From the NCBI GenBank assembly GCA_965119215.1, contig CBCPKK010000001.1:186001-250000 (forward strand): a stretch of DNA of 64,000 bases. The letters run 5' to 3'. The notes below the pieces were generated by a model that did no database searches, was not told the origin of the DNA, and worked only from the letters and a program-made list of their open reading frames with translations. Shown here piece by piece: positions 61,076 through 64,000 of this stretch (the stretch's first letter is position 1; every line of letters begins with the position of its first letter). Source of the DNA: Buttiauxella sp965119215 (GTDB lineage Bacteria; Pseudomonadota; Gammaproteobacteria; Enterobacterales; Enterobacteriaceae). The translations under genes and the position numbers were made by a program.

Positions 61076-62057
61076 TAAACCTTTCATCTCAGTTAGTATC
61101 AAAACGCTCAACGAAGCCGAATGTATCGAAAAAACCATCGATAGCATCCGGCAGCAGATTGCTGATTATCCTCATAAAATCATTGTTGCTGATAGCTTAT
61201 CTACTGATAACACCCAGCAATTGGCAAGCGCCAGGGGGGTCACTGTCGTGTCATTGACGGAACCTGGCGATCGCTGTTGTGGCGTTGGGCATCAACTTGG
61301 CTATTTGTACAGCGAAGGTGAATACCTGCTATTGATGGATGGCGATATGGAACTGGAAAAGGGATTTATTGATAGTGCCATTGCATTTTTGGTTGATCAT
61401 CCAGAATATGCAGGTGTCGCCGGGACGGTTGAAATGGATGATGCGACAAACTATGAATTTAAGTCGCGTAAACAACGTCTGCACGAAATATATCCGTTAG
61501 GTGATTGCGATCATTTAGCTGGCGGTGGTTTATATCGTCGTTCTGCGATTGAGAAAATTGGCTACCTGACAAACCGCAACCTTCATGCCTATGAAGAAGC
61601 TGAACTGGGAATGCGTTTGCTTGATGCTGGTTATAAATTGCATCGACTGGACATCCCTTATTTCAGCCATACCTCTCATACTATGCCGACGTTTAAGTTG
61701 CTGAAATATCGCTGGCGCAGTGGTTATCATCAGGCTCCGGGAGAATTGCTACGTAGCGCATGGCGAAAACCTTATTTCGGTTATGCACTCAAAATGGTCA
61801 AGAATGAGGTCATATTTACCCTCTATATGCTGATCCTACTCATCGCGTTACTGACGTTTGATGCAGAAATTATCGGCATGACTCTTTTACCGTTGCTTGC
61901 CTTTATTATCCTGAAAACAATAAAGAATCGTTCATTAATGGGCGGCCTACAAAGCGTAATAAACTTAACCGTGCTTTCAGTTGGATTAATCAAAGGGCTG
62001 AGTCGTCCGATGAGAGATCCCACAACGCCACCTGGCAGCAAAGTCGTTCATGAATAG
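61068..62057 (+). CDS. Family 2 glycosyltransferase
   Basis: The 329-residue GT-A enzyme starts at ATG 61068 (MINKPFISVSIKTLNEAECI), overlapping the polymerase gene by eight bases; ATG 61053 is an alternative. Donor-binding Asp residues are in KIIVADSLSTDNT and LLMDGDMELEKG. It has C-terminal hydrophobic helices (residues ~250-290), so it is membrane-attached. Sugar and linkage unknown. Confidence 0.92.
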   Translation: MINKPFISVSIKTLNEAECIEKTIDSIRQQIADYPHKIIVADSLSTDNTQQLASARGVTVVSLTEPGDRCCGVGHQLGYLYSEGEYLLLMDGDMELEKGFIDSAIAFLVDHPEYAGVAGTVEMDDATNYEFKSRKQRLHEIYPLGDCDHLAGGGLYRRSAIEKIGYLTNRNLHAYEEAELGMRLLDAGYKLHRLDIPYFSHTSHTMPTFKLLKYRWRSGYHQAPGELLRSAWRKPYFGYALKMVKNEVIFTLYMLILLIALLTFDAEIIGMTLLPLLAFIILKTIKNRSLMGGLQSVINLTVLSVGLIKGLSRPMRDPTTPPGSKVVHE

Positions 62058-62066
62058 GTAGATATA

Positions 62067-63278
62067 ATGAAAATTTTATTAGTTAATAAATTTTTCTACA
62101 TCAAGGGTGGTGCAGAAACAGTTTATTTTCAAGAACGTAATATGCTCAAGCAGGCAGGTATCGACGTTATTGATTTTTCAATGCAACACGAGAAGAACTT
62201 TCCGTCCGACTATGCCGACTATTTTGTCAGCAATGTTGACTATCATAAAGGTAGTAACCTGCTGGGTGGCATTAAAACAGCCATAAACTTTATCCATAAT
62301 GCTGAAGCCTGTAAAAAAATGAAGGCTTTACTGGAAAAAGAACGCCCGGATATTGTTCACTTTCACAACATCTACCACCAGTTAACGCCCGCAATAATAA
62401 AGGTTGCTCGTGATTTTGGCTGTAAAACCGTATTGACCGCACATGACTACAAAATCTCGTGTCCATCGTACGCCATGTTGCGCGATGGAAAAGTCTGCGA
62501 CGCCTGTATCACCGGTTCAGTATTTAATGCATTTAAATACCGTTGCTACGAAGGTTCAGCCAGGAAAAGCTTGCTGCTTTCTTTAGAAGCAACCTGGCAA
62601 TTTATTGCGAAAAACTATCAGGCAATCGACGTTATTATTTCACCCAGTGAGTTCCTGCGTGGAGTGATAAAACACACGTTACCTCATTCGCGCATTGATG
62701 TGATCGTGAATGGCATTGATGATAGTCAGTCGTTAGAAAATATTGAAGATGAAGGCTATTTGCTGTTCGTTGGTCGTATAAGTCGTGAAAAAGGGATTGA
62801 GACGTTAGCGCGGGCTCATGAGCTGATGCGCAATAAAATACCACTAAAAATTATTGGTCATGGCCCTATCTATAATGACCTTATCAAGCAGTTTCCAAAT
62901 GCAGAATTTCTTGGTTATGTTCAGCAAGGCGAGGGGCTAGATAAACTGATTAAGCATGCCCGTGCAATTGTGGTTCCTTCTGAATGTAATGAAAACTGCT
63001 CAATGTCGGTACTTGAGGCCATGTCATTTGCCAGGCCAATCGTCGGTTCACGCATAGGCGGTATTCCTGAGCAAATTCGCGAAGGTGTCGATGGGGCATT
63101 ATTTGAGCCAGGAAATGCCCAGGAGCTGGCCGATATACTGGATGATTTAGCCGTAAATCCAGAAAAAGCCCAGCATATGGGGTTAAATGCTCATGAACGC
63201 ATGAGCGAGAAATATGCGATGAGTACGCATATGGAAAAATTGTTGAACCTGTATCAAGAACTCCTGAGCAAACCCTAA
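62067..63278 (+). CDS. Family 4 glycosyltransferase
   Basis: The 403-residue GT-B enzyme has an N-terminal acceptor domain (MKILLVNKFFYIKGGAET) and a C-terminal donor domain with the E-x7-E motif in VVPSECNENCSMSVLEAMSFARPIV. ILFVGRISREKGIETL-type sequence opens the donor half (LLFVGRISREKGIETLARA). Sugar unknown. Confidence 0.93.
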   Translation: MKILLVNKFFYIKGGAETVYFQERNMLKQAGIDVIDFSMQHEKNFPSDYADYFVSNVDYHKGSNLLGGIKTAINFIHNAEACKKMKALLEKERPDIVHFHNIYHQLTPAIIKVARDFGCKTVLTAHDYKISCPSYAMLRDGKVCDACITGSVFNAFKYRCYEGSARKSLLLSLEATWQFIAKNYQAIDVIISPSEFLRGVIKHTLPHSRIDVIVNGIDDSQSLENIEDEGYLLFVGRISREKGIETLARAHELMRNKIPLKIIGHGPIYNDLIKQFPNAEFLGYVQQGEGLDKLIKHARAIVVPSECNENCSMSVLEAMSFARPIVGSRIGGIPEQIREGVDGALFEPGNAQELADILDDLAVNPEKAQHMGLNAHERMSEKYAMSTHMEKLLNLYQELLSKP

Positions 63279-63279
63279 T

Positions 63280-64000
63280 ATGACCAGGAAAATTACAGTT
63301 CTGGGTACGCGTGGCATTCCTGATGTCTTAGGTGGCGTGGAAACACATTGCCAAAACCTCTATCCCGCTATCAAGCAACAGTTTGATGTGGATATTTGTG
63401 TTATTGCGCGTTCGCCTTATGTCGGTTACAGAACATCGCAGTACAAGAATATTGAAACCCTGGCGCTGTGGGCACCGAAAAAACGCTCGCTGGAAGCGAT
63501 AGTGCATTCTGTTTTAGCCGCGTTTAAGACCTGTTTTGATAAATCTTCTATTGTGCATGTTCATGCTATTGGTCCCGGTCTGGTGGTGCCATTGCTGCGT
63601 TTACTGGGTAAGAAAGTCGTCTTTACGCATCACGGCCCCGATTATGAGCGCCAGAAATGGGGAAAAATCGCCAGGCAGGCTTTGCTGTTAGGTGAAAAAT
63701 TTGCTGTTAATTATGCCAACGAAGTCATCGTTATTTCTGAAGTGATCAATCAGTTGATTCAGAAAAAACATGGGCGTATGGATGCTCACCTGATCTACAA
63801 CGGCGTGAATATCCCGGAACCATTGGATGCTGAAACTATAAGCAAGACACTGGGCCGTTATGCACTTCAACCTAAGAATTATCTTGTGGCGGTAGGCCGT
63901 TTTGTTGAAGAAAAAGGGCTTCACGATTTAATTACGGCTTATCAGCAATCAGGTGTTTCCGAGCCATTAGTCCTGGTCGGCGATGCGGATCATCCTTCAG
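63280..64000 (+). CDS. Family 4 glycosyltransferase (partial, cut by window end)
   Basis: The open frame from ATG 63280 runs to the window edge (240 codons). It begins with TRKITVLGTRGIPDVLGGVET, the usual start of GT4 enzymes, has THHGPDYERQKWG, and reaches the donor domain at YLVAVGRFVEEKGLHDLI. Two bases after the previous stop, so same operon. The C-terminal donor motif lies outside. Confidence 0.92.
   Translation, partial: MTRKITVLGTRGIPDVLGGVETHCQNLYPAIKQQFDVDICVIARSPYVGYRTSQYKNIETLALWAPKKRSLEAIVHSVLAAFKTCFDKSSIVHVHAIGPGLVVPLLRLLGKKVVFTHHGPDYERQKWGKIARQALLLGEKFAVNYANEVIVISEVINQLIQKKHGRMDAHLIYNGVNIPEPLDAETISKTLGRYALQPKNYLVAVGRFVEEKGLHDLITAYQQSGVSEPLVLVGDADHPS

Overview
The window is a chromosomal segment from a motile member of the Enterobacteriaceae. 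Gene order from about 9 kb to 52.7 kb follows the Escherichia coli/Salmonella dcm–fli–sdiA–uvrC region almost gene for gene: mtfA, porin, yedJ, dcm, vsr, yedA, yedI, yodC, dgcQ, yedP, dsrA, yodD, dsrB, rcsA, the fli genes, amyA, fliTSD, fliC, fliA, fliZ, the tcy cystine genes, sdiA, yecF, uvrY, uvrC, pgsA, three tRNAs and yecA. Protein divergence from E. coli suggests a related genus (Enterobacter, Lelliottia, Kluyvera, Buttiauxella or similar). The genus cannot be fixed from this sequence alone.

Region 1 (1-8.84 kb) is the integrase end of an integrative island inserted in the 3' end of tRNA-Asn. It holds a P4-type integrase, a small AT-rich-flanked gene of unknown function with palindromic operator-like repeats, a second tyrosine recombinase of another family, a Ner/Nlp-type regulator with a partner gene behind a structured P4-like leader, and the 5' part of a protein of more than 1200 residues whose context and layout suggest defence. 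The far end of the island lies outside the window.

Region 2 (8.84-22.2 kb) is conserved core: MtfA, an OmpC-type porin, the Dcm/Vsr methylation and repair pair (separated here by an extra secreted-protein gene), YedA, YedI, YodC, the diguanylate cyclase DgcQ, the small RNA DsrA, DsrB and RcsA. Region 3 (22.3-43.4 kb) is the flagellar block: fliRQPONMLKJ, fliIHGF, fliE, fliTSD, fliC, fliA and fliZ. The striking feature is a three-gene insert between fliI and fliJ, on the opposite strand: an orphan type VI secretion Hcp, a lysozyme-like protein and a small membrane protein. Each gene starts one base after the previous stop. I read it as a tube-protein/effector/immunity cassette placed inside the flagellar operon with both neighbours intact.

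Region 4 (43.4-52.8 kb) holds cystine/D-cysteine uptake and breakdown (tcyJ, dcyD, tcyL, tcyN), the LuxR solo SdiA, the BarA partner UvrY, UvrC, PgsA, a Gly-Cys-Leu tRNA operon and a YecA lacking its C-terminal zinc motif. Region 5 (53.1 kb to the end) is a one-direction exopolysaccharide cluster: initiating phosphotransferase, outer-membrane beta-barrel, short Wza-like lipoprotein, Wzc-like protein with a degenerate kinase site, flippase, polymerase and three glycosyltransferases, the last cut by the window end. RcsA, DsrA, DgcQ, FliZ and UvrY are all known in relatives to act on the choice between swimming and matrix production, so this window joins the flagellar machine, some of its regulators and a candidate matrix locus.
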